From Margaritispora aquatica (lineage: Eukaryota; Ascomycota; Leotiomycetes; Helotiales; Discinellaceae): a DNA stretch of 64,000 nt. Within the stretch, counting starts at the first letter, position 1, and every line of letters begins with the position of its first letter. A program made the position numbers and the translations under genes. Below, piece after piece: positions 12,791-24,256 of this stretch. A model generated the notes under the pieces. It searched no databases, was not told the origin of the DNA, and saw nothing but the letters and a program-made list of their open reading frames with translations. The stretch is from contig VJWN01000010.1 in NCBI GenBank assembly GCA_007644065.1, positions 372,001 to 436,000 on the forward strand, read 5' to 3'.

Positions 12791-12903
12791 AGAAGCACGT
12801 TGTTGAAGAGCATACGCCTCCTCTCACCTCCTCGTATCTCAACTCCTTCCCCACATATCTCAAGCCAGCAGCAATAAATCTCAAGCATTACCTACACACC
12901 TAT

Positions 12904-12928
12904 CTACCTACCTACCTACCTACCTACC
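12904..12928 (+). repeat. (CTAC)n tetranucleotide microsatellite
   Basis: About six CTAC units. The complementary GGTA units recur as short clusters near 12225, 12490 and 12705. Confidence 0.9.
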
Positions 12929-13034
12929 CACTCATCTCCTACGTACCCACTCACCTGTAGTCTCGCTGCTGCTTAAGCAGCAAAAAAGGAACAAGCACCT
13001 AAGTAAAAGCAACGCATATTATCTCGCTTTTTCA

Positions 13035-13052
13035 GCACACACACACACACAC
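13035..13052 (+). repeat. (CA)n dinucleotide run
   Basis: About nine CA units. Confidence 0.85.
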
Positions 13053-13680
13053 AACTTCCAATTTCTCAATCTCTCAAATGCGAGTCATGAGCCAGCCGAT
13101 AGAAACGTATGAAAATTGAAAAATGAAATTAAACTCTACACTTGCACCTGCACACCAAAATCCAAAATCCACCAACGACACTACATTGCACTGCACTGCA
13201 CTGCACATAAAGATAATTTGATGGCCAGTAACTTGTTTCATTGAGGTGTAATATGTAGTTTTATTCATTATCCACTCTCTCCCCTTCTATATAGCTCCTC
13301 CCTCTCCCCCTCACACCAACCAGCTCGTTAGCCATGCCATACCATGCCATGCAAAACTCATCATCGCAAGCGCAATGAATGAATGATGAAAAAAAACCCC
13401 CCCAGCCAACGCCACGCTATGCTATGCTATGCTATTTTTCTTTTTCTCAAAATGCAAAGAAACTGAAAATATCAAAATAAGAATCAAAGAGGAGGGATTT
13501 TCCCATGCCTCTCCTCCGAACGGCTTCCTGCCCATGTGCTGTCTGCCTGTGTGATATACGCGCTTGCCTTTTGCGCTTGCAATAGCGGCATGGAATGCCA
13601 GTGCTCGCTACTTCGCTCCACCAGTACTAACTACATCATTGACCGAAGGCGAAGGAAATTCCAAGCATGTTTCCTTTCAT

Positions 13681-16059
13681 TCACGAAACAGGCTCAATCT
13701 TGACCTTCCCCCTAAAAGTCATTAATTCATCCTCTGCCTTTCGCTTCCCTAACACCCCGTTCCCACTTCCACCGATCACCATAGCTGGCTCAGGGGTAGA
13801 TCGCCTAACCTCGTCTTTCGTGGCCTCGGCATGACAGCTGGCATGATAGACGCGCTCTCCAACCTTTTTAGCATCCATCCACACCCAATCTTGAGCTTCT
13901 TCTAGCCACTTGTTCTCGAATTTCTCCTGGCAGATTGGACACACGCTGTTCACTTTCTCAGGATCGGGGGCGACGATGTATTCGATCTTGGATACGGGCG
14001 CTGTGGAGCTATGGGTAGGTTCCGTGGGTGCGAGGGCATCACCATCTGTTTCACGAGACTTAATCCAATCCTGAAATATTGTTAGCGAGTAAATTGGCGA
14101 CAGCAAGAGAATACATACCAGTTCATCGACGTACCAGCTTCGATGCTGGCCTTTAGTCTCGGCCTCCTCCATTCGTTGACGGACTCGGAAATGCCAGTCC
14201 ATGTGAGCGGCTTTCTTCTTCTTCCCTTCTTCGTCTGTGGGGAACCGTCGTCCACATTGAGTGCATGAAACACCTAAATCTCCGTAGAGACTATTGATGA
14301 GATGTGGGCGAGGCCTGAGGATATTAGTTCATGATACACAAAAAAAAAAAAACATATTCAAACACGTACATTTTGAGAGAAGCTGGTTGGAGAGTAGCGT
14401 CGTTTGGAATGGCTGCTAAAGGAGTTCTCGACAAAGCTGGAGGGGTGCCAAGAAATGATGGTAGTGGTGGGGGAAAGCCAGGAAGTTTAATAACTGGAGG
14501 CACAACAGGAGTTGATGCTCCTGACACTTGAGAAAGCATACCCGCAGCACGTAAACGATCAAGTAATGAAGTTGCTTCTTTAATAGAAGGTGTTGCAACT
14601 TTTGCTGGAGGTGGCTGATATGATGGCTGAGCATAGTTGGTTTGGGGTGACCGCACAGTATTAGCCACTTGTACAGGAGGCATAGCTTGCGCAGTCGCTG
14701 ATTGTTGTGCTGCTAGTAGAGCTTGTAGTGCCCCAGGACCTAGCAGCGAGCTCAAAGTTGGTTGTTGGGGAGGATTTACTGGCGCAACAGGCATTGGAGC
14801 TGGAGGACTTGGCAATCTAAGGGGCTTTGCAGAAGCAGATAGTTTGTCTACTTCCGCCTTAATCTGAGCTATCTGATCTGGTGGCAACGTCTGACTTTGC
14901 AATATAGTTTGCAGGTCAAGCAATGCCTTCAACCTCGTGCGTACATCAGTGTCATACTCGTTCAATGCCCACTCTGCCTTAGCTGTGGTAATGAGCTTTT
15001 CAATATCACGGTTGAGCACAACAATTGTCTCTGCAAGACTCTGACCAACTGGCGTAGGTTGCCAACTTGGTGGTGGAGGTGACGAATATTGCTGGGAATA
15101 TTGCTGGGTGGGCGGTCGCTGTATACTGTTAGTGGAGCTCAACACTGTCAATAATAAACATACTGGTGGAAGGCCATGCTGTGGGTAGCCACCAGACTGA
15201 CTTTGGTACTGCTGGCCTGCTTGTGGCATTTGATACTGTGGAGTTGCAGCTGGCGCTTGATACTGCGAGTTTGGTGGGGGCTGGTACTGTCCTGTGACTT
15301 GGGGTTGATTTGGGTAGGGTTGGGATGCCACAGGAGGTGCCTGGTACTGCTGATGAGGGTAACTATTTGGATAACCTTGCCCTGGAGCGGGTCTGTAGCC
15401 AACAGGAGGGGTAGAGGTCTGCTGGTAAGGTGCAGGTGAAGGAGTTGGTCGGCCTCGAGCCATGAACTGTTGCTGACTTCGCATATGCTCTTGTTGAGCC
15501 TGGACAGCAGACGTTCTGGCTTTGATCAACGCATTCTCGATTGGACGCGTGACATCAGGAGGGAACACAGGACGGGTATCGGTAGACCCAGGTACAGGCT
15601 CTTTCCATGTCTTCAACATTTCATCCATCTTCCTCCGAACACTATTGTCCACCAATGCATAGGCTTCCATAAAGGTCGAGTAGAGTTGCCGACCAAAAAA
15701 CAGAGTGTATGGAGTGCCGACATTTTTGACCACAGAATCAAGAACGTAAAATGCAGGGAGCTTCTTCTGAGGAGCGGTCTATGAAAAAGTAAGTTCATGA
15801 TTCAAAGACGTAAAGGTTTGTAGATTTGCAGATTCCGACAAGATGGACTACTAGAACTTCTCGTCATACAATGAAAAGTAAATCCTACCTGCTTGATGTG
15901 ACTCTTCACGGCTTCCGCAATGGCGAACGCATGCTCTGTATTCTCCTTGGCTATCACTGTTAGATTGCTGATTTCATATCTCGAGTTCATAGTCAAATCT
16001 TCAAGAGCTTTTCTGTAATCCTCCGCAACTAATTCATCAGATGCAGTTCCGTAAGACAT
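13681..16059 (-). CDS. PCF11: Pre-mRNA cleavage/polyadenylation factor Pcf11
   Basis: Subunit of cleavage factor IA that binds the RNA polymerase II CTD and links 3'-end processing to transcription termination. Minus-strand exons: 16059-15889, 15778-15164, 15118-14370, 14314-14119 and 14070-13681, giving 706 residues. The N-terminal CTD-interacting domain spans about residues 1-140 (LTMNSRYEISNLTVIAKEN, then FYVLDSVVKNVG and FFGRQLYSTF). A long Pro/Gln/Tyr-rich disordered middle follows (repeated QYQ and PPP). Two C-terminal zinc fingers flank the Clp1-binding region: CTQC...HMDWHFR near 525-550, and CPIC...HASCH near 622-655. The 45-nt intron at 15119-15163 is a multiple of three without a stop, so its retention would only add 15 residues; GTATGT and CTAAC make splicing likely. 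The start fits the usual Pcf11 N-terminus. Confidence 0.93.
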
Positions 16060-16675
16060 GATGGGCTAGAGGAAAGCCAAAAGAAAGATGAAGATGAAGG
16101 CAAATGCGCAGGGGATAATGAGCTTGAAAAGGAGAGAATGAATCTCAATGGAAAGTCTTCGATGCGCAATCGCAATGCAATCGCACTCCAGCAAACTTCT
16201 GAGGTCTTGAAACGGCAGAGGCTCTCTCTTCAACAACAGCTAACTAGGTCCATTCAAGGTATTCAACTCGAAGAGAGTTAGAATTGTGTATTTTGATGAA
16301 TCCGACTGCCAATCCTCCTCAAGGTCCCCCCGTAACCCCGCAACAATATTTTCCGTTTTTCTGTACTGGATTTTGTCTTTGTCTGCCAATGATTTCAGCC
16401 TCGCTGATTGTTCGCCCAGATTGTTCCCTCTGCACACCACTGATCTGCGACACAAACGTTAGACTTCTGTTAATAGTCGAGAGGGACTCGAATGGCGGAG
16501 AACGGAGAAAAGATCTGTAGATAGTTGGCGATCAATGTGCAAGAGTGATTTAGATAGTTGAGGAGGTTGCGAGGGCGTGAACTTGGGGTGTGAGTTGGAG
16601 GTTGAAGGTTGAAGCTGGAAAACAATAAATAAGCTAGAGGCGCTAAGGTATTGATGCCTAAGGGATTATAACTAT

Positions 16676-16681
16676 CACGTG
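16676..16681. promoter_or_regulatory. CACGTG E-box in divergent promoter
   Basis: Palindromic CACGTG, the core of Cbf1/bHLH sites, within TATCACGTGG. Function is inferred from sequence only. Confidence 0.4.
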
Positions 16682-16870
16682 GTTTATTACGACCACGCCA
16701 GGCCAATATTGAGATTCAGCCAAGCCACCTGGAACCTCCACGAATCATGACATAAAGACAGCCATGAGTTCCAGAGTGAGAATAGAACAACTTCAAATCA
16801 GGCAACAACAATCTTCAAAAGAAAGCCATTGTCCAAGACCATAAACCTAAACCACAAAAAGACATCGCTG

Positions 16871-16902
16871 TCACATCATATCATATCACATCACATCATA
16901 TC
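16871..16902 (+). repeat. TCATA/TCACA pentamer run in leader
   Basis: Six degenerate tandem pentamers just upstream of the I9 inhibitor start codon, probably in its 5' UTR. Confidence 0.8.
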
Positions 16903-16935
16903 AGAATATCATTCTCTTACCGTGATACTCACAAT

Positions 16936-17417
16936 ATGAAACTCTTCTCCATCATCCCACTTCTCGCCTTTGCAACAGTAGCAATGGCGGTTGTTGCTCC
17001 ACAGAAGGCAGTCATCGTGAGCTATCCAGACGATACACCAGACTCTGTAATCGAGCAAGCCAAAGAAGCCATCAAAGCTGCAGGTGGCTTTATCACCCAT
17101 GAGTATAAGCTCATCAAGTCAGCCTTCTCCCAAATGGATTCGATCACTCCTCAGCACTAACAATTCTTACAGGGGCTTTGCGGCTAAGGCTCCAGCCAAA
17201 GTTCTGGAGACTGTACAGATCTGGGGCAATGATTATCATGGTGCGTTTTCACAATCACCAAATCCTGACATAGCCATAGCTGTAGCTGTAGCTGTTTAAC
17301 GATGGTCTATGATGCTGAACATAATTCGAGGTTGGGCATTAGCTAACATATTTAACAGCTGTGATTGAGGAAGACGAAGTGATCAGTGTTGCACAACCAG
17401 GGGCGGTAGGTTTGTGA
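16936..17417 (+). CDS. Small I9-domain protease inhibitor with signal peptide
   Basis: A 102-residue protein built from exons 16936-17117, 17173-17240 and 17359-17417. A hydrophobic leader (MKLFSIIPLLAFATVAMA) is followed by a single inhibitor I9 fold, like the propeptide of subtilisins and the proteinase B inhibitor Pbi2. Core matches are KAVIVSYPDDTP, the helix VIEQAKEAIKAAGG, the strand THEYKLIKGFAAKAP and the end EEDEVISVAQPGAV. It would inhibit a subtilisin-like protease and/or act as its folding chaperone. No protease domain follows, so it is a stand-alone inhibitor rather than a truncated subtilase. Pbi2 itself is cytosolic/vacuolar and lacks a signal peptide, whereas this version should enter the secretory pathway. 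The third exon encodes only 19 residues; frame and the CACTAAC branch support the model. Confidence 0.85.
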
Positions 17418-18353
17418 TTCAGCCGACGGTTCTTTTCAGGTTCTCTTATTCTGGCGTTATGGAGATAAGGTAGTTGGGGATTGCCCCAAGTACTACTTTA
17501 CGTGTACGATGGCTAGATGGTTAGATGGCTAGATGTCAAACATGGAGGATATTTCCAGATCTCCGGCTTGGAGAAGGCAATCGTGTCATCGAGGTGTTGT
17601 AATGCAGTTCAATGATTCATGAATACGATTATCCATCATTCTTCATCCATCATCCATCATCCATCATCCATCATCCATCCTCAGACCATCTTCGATACGT
17701 TGGTATTCTGCACCATAGACTAATAGACATGCACAACATGGACGTCATGAAGGTGATACAGCCGCTACCTTATGTCGATAACCTTTTACCCCTCGTCCTC
17801 CGTGCTTTCTTGGAGGGGGATTTCAAGTACCAGATGCGGGATGTCGTCCTCCCAAACAATAGCCCGATTGGATGCCTTCTTAGTCTTAAGGCACCGCAAC
17901 CAGCTTTCAAGATAGATCTTCCATCTTTAAAAAAAAAAAAAATGAAAAATACAAAGAAATTATTGCCTCTATTGCCTACAGCTTGCTCTTGCTCTTGCTC
18001 TAGCTCCTAATGCGTCTATTTCAGTACTCGTCGTTGCAATTGGTGATTCTCAGACATGTCCAAGCGCACCGTTAAGGTTATCGATAAGGTGATCCTTCTG
18101 GCTCTTAACGCGCGAGATCGCGACAATGGGCCAAAGCAGCTTGAACAATGAAACGTTATTCGCCATAAAATGGGCCCCAGCATTGCCAACGCATTTCCTG
18201 CACCTTCGATATGCCATCTGATAATTGAGCCGCCTCAAGCATTCTCCTGTGACTGATCGACTACTTTGTACTTCTCGATTTCCACTTCTCCCCGTGGCTA
18301 ATTACATAGAGCGGTCAACAGGTCAACAAGTCAACAACACCCCCAACACAACA
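17418..18353. other. Intergenic region upstream of the Hook gene
   Basis: No gene is supported. It holds an ATCATCC repeat at 17643-17680, an A-run near 17929-17943, and the probable Hook promoter. Confidence 0.5.
17643..17680 (+). repeat. (CATCCAT)n tandem array
   Basis: About five copies of a 7-mer (ATCATCC) between the I9 inhibitor and Hook genes. Confidence 0.9.
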
Positions 18354-21300
18354 ATGCCACCTCGAGGTCGAGAAGTGGAGGAGGCTCTGTTACTATGGGT
18401 ATCACATAGCGTTGTCAAATGGATAGAGAGCATTATATCCTAACAAGATGTATAGGTGAATGGGTTCAAGGGACTACCCTTTCAGGCCCGTACCCTCGCA
18501 GACCTCACCGATGGAACCATCCTCCTAAAGATTCTCGGTTTGTGCAAACTACATATATTGTCCCTATGCCTTCCTCTGAAGAGCCTGGCTGACCATTGGA
18601 TCTCGCAGAACATCTGGACCGCACATACGCTGCCGACATTGTCCTCGAGAAGGTCCCCCCGAGCACGAGCTCAAAATGGCTGGCGAAGAAGAAGAATCTG
18701 GAGAAAATCTACAAATCGCTGGTTCGATTTATGAATAATCACTGCGATGTATCTCCCATTGCGTTAAGAACTCCGGTGGATTTCAATGCGATCGCGGAAC
18801 ACAGCGATTTCGAAGAGACGAAGAAGGTAACCGACTGCCTCAATAACAGACTCGAAGTCAACTTTACTGACATCTCTTCTCAGCTACTCGGGATATTTAT
18901 TTTAGCTGCAGTTCATTCCGCCGAAAATACCGAATATGTCGCCAGAATTCAAGACATGGGAATGGGACCGGCAAGTCAACTTATGGATGTGATACAAGCG
19001 GTATGTCAGGCTATCGTCGTATTGCACACAAATCTCTTACTTCAAATATAGTTGGAAACAGAAAACGCAAAGTCCGAATCAATAGTCTACGATGAGGCAA
19101 CACTTCCCCCCAAAGTATCAAATACTCTCGAGCTAGCTTACGAAGAAGACTTTGCGAAACTTACGAGACAGCATGAAATTCTAATCAAAAAGCATGCCGA
19201 TGAACGGACCAAGAATGACCGCTTGCAGATGCATAATGAAGAACTTCAAGAGGATATTCGTGAAAGAGATCATGCGCTAGAGCGCCTCGCAGGCACGAAC
19301 AATGAAGCAGACGTACACTTCATCGCAAATTTGAAATCTCGGATACAGGAACAAGAATCTGTGATTTATAAGCTCGAACAACAAATCGAGGATGACCGGG
19401 TGCGCAAGGAAAAATACTCCAAGGAATTAGCGAATCTTCGACCGCTTGTTGAGCGAGTGCAGCTACTTGATGACGAAAAGAGAGAGCTTCAAAATAATAA
19501 CATGATACTTACCAAGAAAGCCAATCAATGTGACCACTACCAAAAGAAGCTTGCAGGACATGTTATGGTCGAAAAAGAGCTAAACCGACTTCGTCAATAT
19601 AATGCGACTTTGGAGAGCAACCAAGCCAACTACGACAAAGTTCATGCAGAGAATACTAAACTCCAAAGAGAAAATGAAAATTGGAGACAAACGATGCAGC
19701 AAAACGAGCTTGATCTTCATGACGGCCTAATTCGACGGGAACGTTTGGAAGCAGAATGTCGGAAAAAAGATGCTCAGATCGAAGTGCTGAAAGAGCAAAA
19801 GATCCACGATGAGCAATTCATAGAACAACTGCAGGAAGCTGCTAAGACTAGTGATGTTCAGCACTCACCAGACTCACCTTTTAATAGCACGGGACGATTA
19901 GACCTTGAAGCAGAACTAGAGCAAAGCGAAGTTCAGCATGTCAACCATGCTCTCGAAATCTCACGACTCAAGGCCGAGAACCAACTATTGAAGGACAATA
20001 CGGCTGGCACCACTAACGCAACCCTTCGAGCTGATAGAGAAGAACTTCAAGCACTAGTGAAGAGACTTCAAGCAAAGAATCAAGAGCTGACGGAGAAACA
20101 CACCATTGGGCAAGAACAACTGAACGCACTTCTCAGCGAACACTCAGGCGAAAAGTTAGTCAAAATCGCAGATCGTCTACTAAATTTTGGCCCGCTTCAG
20201 TATCTCACAGAAAGTTTTTACAGAAACGAAGCAATATCGAACACTCGAAAGTTATGGCTCGATGCCACTAAGGACTTGAACACAACGAAGGCTGAACTTA
20301 CCGAGCTTCAGCTGAAACTGACGGAGACTGATCGGCAATTACTCGCTGCGACAGCAGAGTGTAAGCTTGCTATGTTATATTTTCTCGGCCTTTACTAACT
20401 TGTGCTAGTAAATGCTTTAGACAAGAATGAGATTGATGAAGCGTTGGAAGAGCTGAAAGCAGCAAACGAGACAATCACTGCATCCCTTCAGAACGATCTC
20501 ATGGTTCTTCGAGGTGAACACAAAACACTGAGAACTGATTTCGAGTTACAGAAAAGCCAGCTTGTCGATGCTCTCCTCGCGAAGGATAAAGCACTCAGTG
20601 ATCTCGCTAATCTTAGAGATACGGCCAACATCAACGATCAAGTGTTGCTTGAGAAGGCGCAAGCCGAAAAGAGACTTAAAGAGGAGAAGAATCGGACCGA
20701 TTTGAACGAGGTAAGCCGCCAAAGCATAGGCGCAAAAAAGCCACCCAAATCACACAGAAAGAGCTTGTGGACGTCACTCACAAATCCCATACGCAATCTT
20801 CAAATTCAAAATTCATCCAAGACTGCACCTGCAAGACCTCGGCCAGTAACCGATCTTGAAGCTCGGAAAGTCCATGATGATGAGCTCAATCGTGAACTTG
20901 CTGCTATTGGCTTCACCCCCTCTTCACCACGCAATATTCCACTTCATATTTCTCCTGTATCACAACCACAACCCTCAAGAATTTGCAATCGTAACGCAGA
21001 TATCGGCCAACACTGACAACCTTCGCAGCAGATCAACAAGCAGGAACTCGTGATCCAAGATCTGAAGCAGAAGCTCAAACTTGCCGCGGAAAGCAGTCCA
21101 GACGCACAAAAGGTACTGTTGCGACACTTTTTCACCATGAATCGAAGTAGCAGCATAAGGACCGCAGCACTTGGCAATCGTGAAAACATCATGCTTTCGG
21201 TAGCAAGTATCTTTGAACGAACACAATTTCGATCCAACTTACCGAATGTTCAACTAATATGAAAATGTGAAGGCGAAACACGAAGCAATCATTAAGAATC

Positions 21301-21452
21301 TCATGCGCGAGAACGCCCTCATTACCACCGCGTGGTACGACCTCTCGAGTCGACTCCAAAGCAACAATGTCGTGCTTCAACGGAGGCAGGACGCGCCCAA
21401 GAGTTGGTTAAACAGACAGAGGCAGCTGATTAATGCGACGCCAAGGCGGTAG
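18354..21452 (+). CDS. hok1: Hook-family dynein adaptor (endosome transport)
   Basis: Hook protein linking early endosomes to dynein/dynactin (HookA/Hok1 of filamentous fungi; FTS-Hook-FHIP complex). Exons: 18354-18398, 18456-18537, 18609-18826, 18884-19000, 19052-20360, 20409-20956, 21029-21112 and 21273-21452 (860 residues). The N-terminal Hook domain covers about 1-160, with FKGLPFQARTLADLTDGTIL near its start. A long coiled coil from about 170 to 720 is rich in E/K/Q/L heptads. The C-terminus has the conserved cargo region LMRENALITTAWYDLSSRLQ, then PKSWLNRQRQ. One model choice: 20711-20956 can be read as exon (82 in-frame codons, no stop, normal codon use) or removed as part of a 318-nt intron with a GTAAGC donor; both keep the frame. 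I kept it as exon. The 160-nt intron at 21113-21272 has a weaker donor. Confidence 0.88.
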
Positions 21453-24256
21453 GACAGGAAATGATGATAGAGGATACGATTGGAAAGACAACAGGACGAA
21501 TCGATTTGGTCATAGATGAGCGAGGCCTGCTTTATTCGGGAAATCATGGATGACTTACGCTCCTGCATTGGGAGGATTGAGCGTTTGCAAGAAAGCATTG
21601 GGCGTTTGATTTTGGCATCTTGGGAGTGAGTGGATAGGACGGCTGGATGTTTATATGGGTATAGGCTTGTTCTTCCTTTTGAGGAGATCGGATCGAGTTG
21701 GAAGTGATGGTAGGGGGCGGGGAGCGAATAACTTGAGAGCAGAAGGGGGGTAGATATATGAAAGAGCTGGTTTTGTGCATATCATGGCATGGCGATGGGG
21801 ATTTGAAAGCTTCCTTTCCGCTCTGGAGTGCATACATGGGAAGGTAGCCAATATTTTTGAGTGCTTTATACCCAATCCGATCCAAATCTTCTTAGCATCA
21901 TACTCCTTTTGTCCTTAAAATGTCAAACACATGTCTTTCCCATGTCTCTTCCCAAATCTTTTCGCCAGGTTCGTTCATCCTGCCTACCACATCCTCTCAC
22001 CTCTCACATCTCACCTCTATTAGCAACATGCCATGTCTTTGGAGCAGGAGTCATCGCCTGGTGGCATGTCGTTCCCTCGACCCTCACTCGTCCTCATCTA
22101 TGTACCTACTCGTAACGAGGCAAGCCACTCACCAACTCCCAACCAGCCAAGCACACCCTCACATATCCCCAGCGCGGAGACGGTCTCTCCTCCCACTGCC
22201 CTGTCAAAGGGCACACTCACTCACATCTGCCACTCACCAATCACATTGCCACCCCATCCTCGCCACTTCCCAATTGAGGTCCATCCGCTCGTTTGCGATC
22301 TCGTTTGGAACCTCATCGGCGACGGAGAGGGCAAGGGCGACAGAGACCTGTGGGCTGTTGTTGGTTTTTCGGAGACGCTTGGGCACGTCTTAGAGGTGCT
22401 TGCGTGATAGAGTGGTTTTTGTTGCACGTCGAGAGATGAGTCGGACTGCATGTCCGACGAGTGATCGAAGAGGTTTTTGAATTTCGGGGGTGGCGAGAGT
22501 TTGTGTTGCGGATGTTGGGTCCGTGGGAAGTTGGATTGGGTTCGTGAGGATGGGTGGGAGCTTGATGGTATGGCTTCGTATAAGGATAGATGGGGGACTA
22601 CTTGCTACGCGAGTCAGGGGCGGCTGAGGATGCTGCTTGTTAATTATAAGTTATGGGGTAGATTGAAAGAGATATATAGCATGGCAGTGATATCGAAGAC
22701 TGTTTTTCAGTTTGATGTTTGCGGTCCTTCCCTCCTCGTATGCGTATGTTAACGACGGTATGTACACAGTTTTAACGGCTAGTAGCGTACCACATTACAA
22801 TTACTGGAAGAAAACTAAGCGAGGGAGGTTTGTTTTTGAGTGTAAAAGAAACTACTCGATTATGAATACTTTTTCCTTTCCTGTTCCGATCTTTGGCTCA
22901 TGCTCATGTTTTGGTTTTCTAGACTGACCTGGTCCTGTACGTAAGCATGCCGTGTTTGCAGCTCCGATGGGTAGATGGTGTTCTGGTTCTGGGGAGGGAG
23001 TTACTACCTCCGACGAAATTCGGAGTTGAGCTCCGATGAATAGGTAGGTATGGAAAGGCGGAATTTCGTAGGCGGGTTCGTAGCCAGGGTCTTGCTTTGC
23101 GGTTGATTTTTTTTCGACTTTGAATGTTGGGTAAGTTGAACCTTTTTGTGTGTTTGATAAATATAGGGCTGTTGAAATTGTGGGAATAGGTGTGGGAATT
23201 GAAGTCTTCTCACTTCAATTTGACTGCACTATAATTTTGCCTTGTTAGCTGTTGACGATTCGATCCTTTTAAAGGGTTGAAACGTCAAGTCGTCCTCAGA
23301 TTTGAGTAAGTATCATGTCAGAAGACAGTCCCTCACACATGTCTGTGTAGCCTGGTGCTGTGTACTCCACGAGGACTGTAGAACCTGCAGGCATTCGAGC
23401 GTGGACACAAAACACAAACACATACACAGGGACACAATGCCGGTCTGCCAGCTTCAAATAGGGAAGGCTGGGGGCCATGTATTGTTACTGAGACTTGAAA
23501 TGGTGGGATACGAGTAGGGTAGTAATGGCTGACTGCAGGGTGTACAATAATTAAGCGAGGATGCGTGAATTTTGGACTTTGGAAGCTTGAAGAATGGAAG
23601 GGGTCGTGTGGATTATGTATTTCCTCTAGAAATCGAGCGGTCATGTCGAGAAAAGGATGAGGAGGAGATACGATCCGCAAAAGAAGCTAGGCTAGAATGA
23701 AATGCAGTCCAAGGAAGTGAACACCGGGGAGGTTTCCTATTTCCCAAGACGACGAAGCGAGGATACAAGAGAAACAGGGAGTTTATACTGCCATTTGAAT
23801 AATAGCACCGGTTGAAAGTGTAGGGCCAAACTCAAAGAAATGACGCCAAGTCCAGATATTTGTTTTCGTTAACTCAAAGGGATGTAAAAGGTGCTGAAAT
23901 TTGGTGCCCGTTGAAAGCTAGAACATGTTTCTATATGTTCTAAGACCTCCCTAATATTGGGTCCTCTCCTGAAACTAACAACACGGTGTTGACAGTGGCT
24001 AGTCGAAATCTTGAAAATAAAACTGCCGTCGGAGACCCGTGAGTGTGAGCTTAGCGAAATGTTTGTCCTCCTCTTCTTCTTGAGAAATAAACAATAAAAA
24101 CCAAGAACACCGCCCATGTCATCCCATTTCCCAACCCCAGACGTGCCTCCAGAAACCCTTCTCGCTACCTCCTTATCCATTGATATTTGTGTATACATAC
24201 ACCCAGTGAATATTACCCACTTTAGTAACCGTAAGCGAGAATTCGAAAGACATGAA
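21453..24256. other. 2.8-kb region without a clear gene
   Basis: The Hook 3' flank and then no supported gene. The + frame at 22033-22407 (124 codons) ends in a segment of fairly ordinary composition, but it has no recognisable domain, no clear splice partner and a Ser/Pro/His-rich first half. The rest is mixed-composition sequence with short pyrimidine-rich stretches. Confidence 0.45.

Larger units (their letters stand above)
9947..13680. other. 3.7-kb repeat-rich upstream region without clear genes
   Basis: This lies between the start of the RING ligase and the 3' end of PCF11, both on the minus strand. Open frames such as 10519-11088 (+) owe their length to simple repeats and show no domain. 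Microsatellites listed separately include a heptamer array, a (GAA)n tract, a C-tract, (CTAC)n, (CA)n and an ACAAG array. It probably combines a long promoter or leader for the RING ligase with the PCF11 3' flank. Confidence 0.5.
16060..16935. other. Divergent promoter between PCF11 and the I9 inhibitor
   Basis: The PCF11 side is pyrimidine-rich in the direction of transcription, which fits a long 5' leader. It contains a good acceptor with branch (TCTAAC then GTCGCAG near 16446-16465 on the minus strand), suggesting a 5' UTR intron. A CACGTG palindrome lies at 16676-16681. No separate gene is supported. Confidence 0.5.

Noticed and set aside
16240..16706. Possible small minus-strand gene upstream of PCF11
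   Set aside because: A good acceptor is present, but neither frame gives a convincing protein. It fits a 5' UTR intron of PCF11 better.
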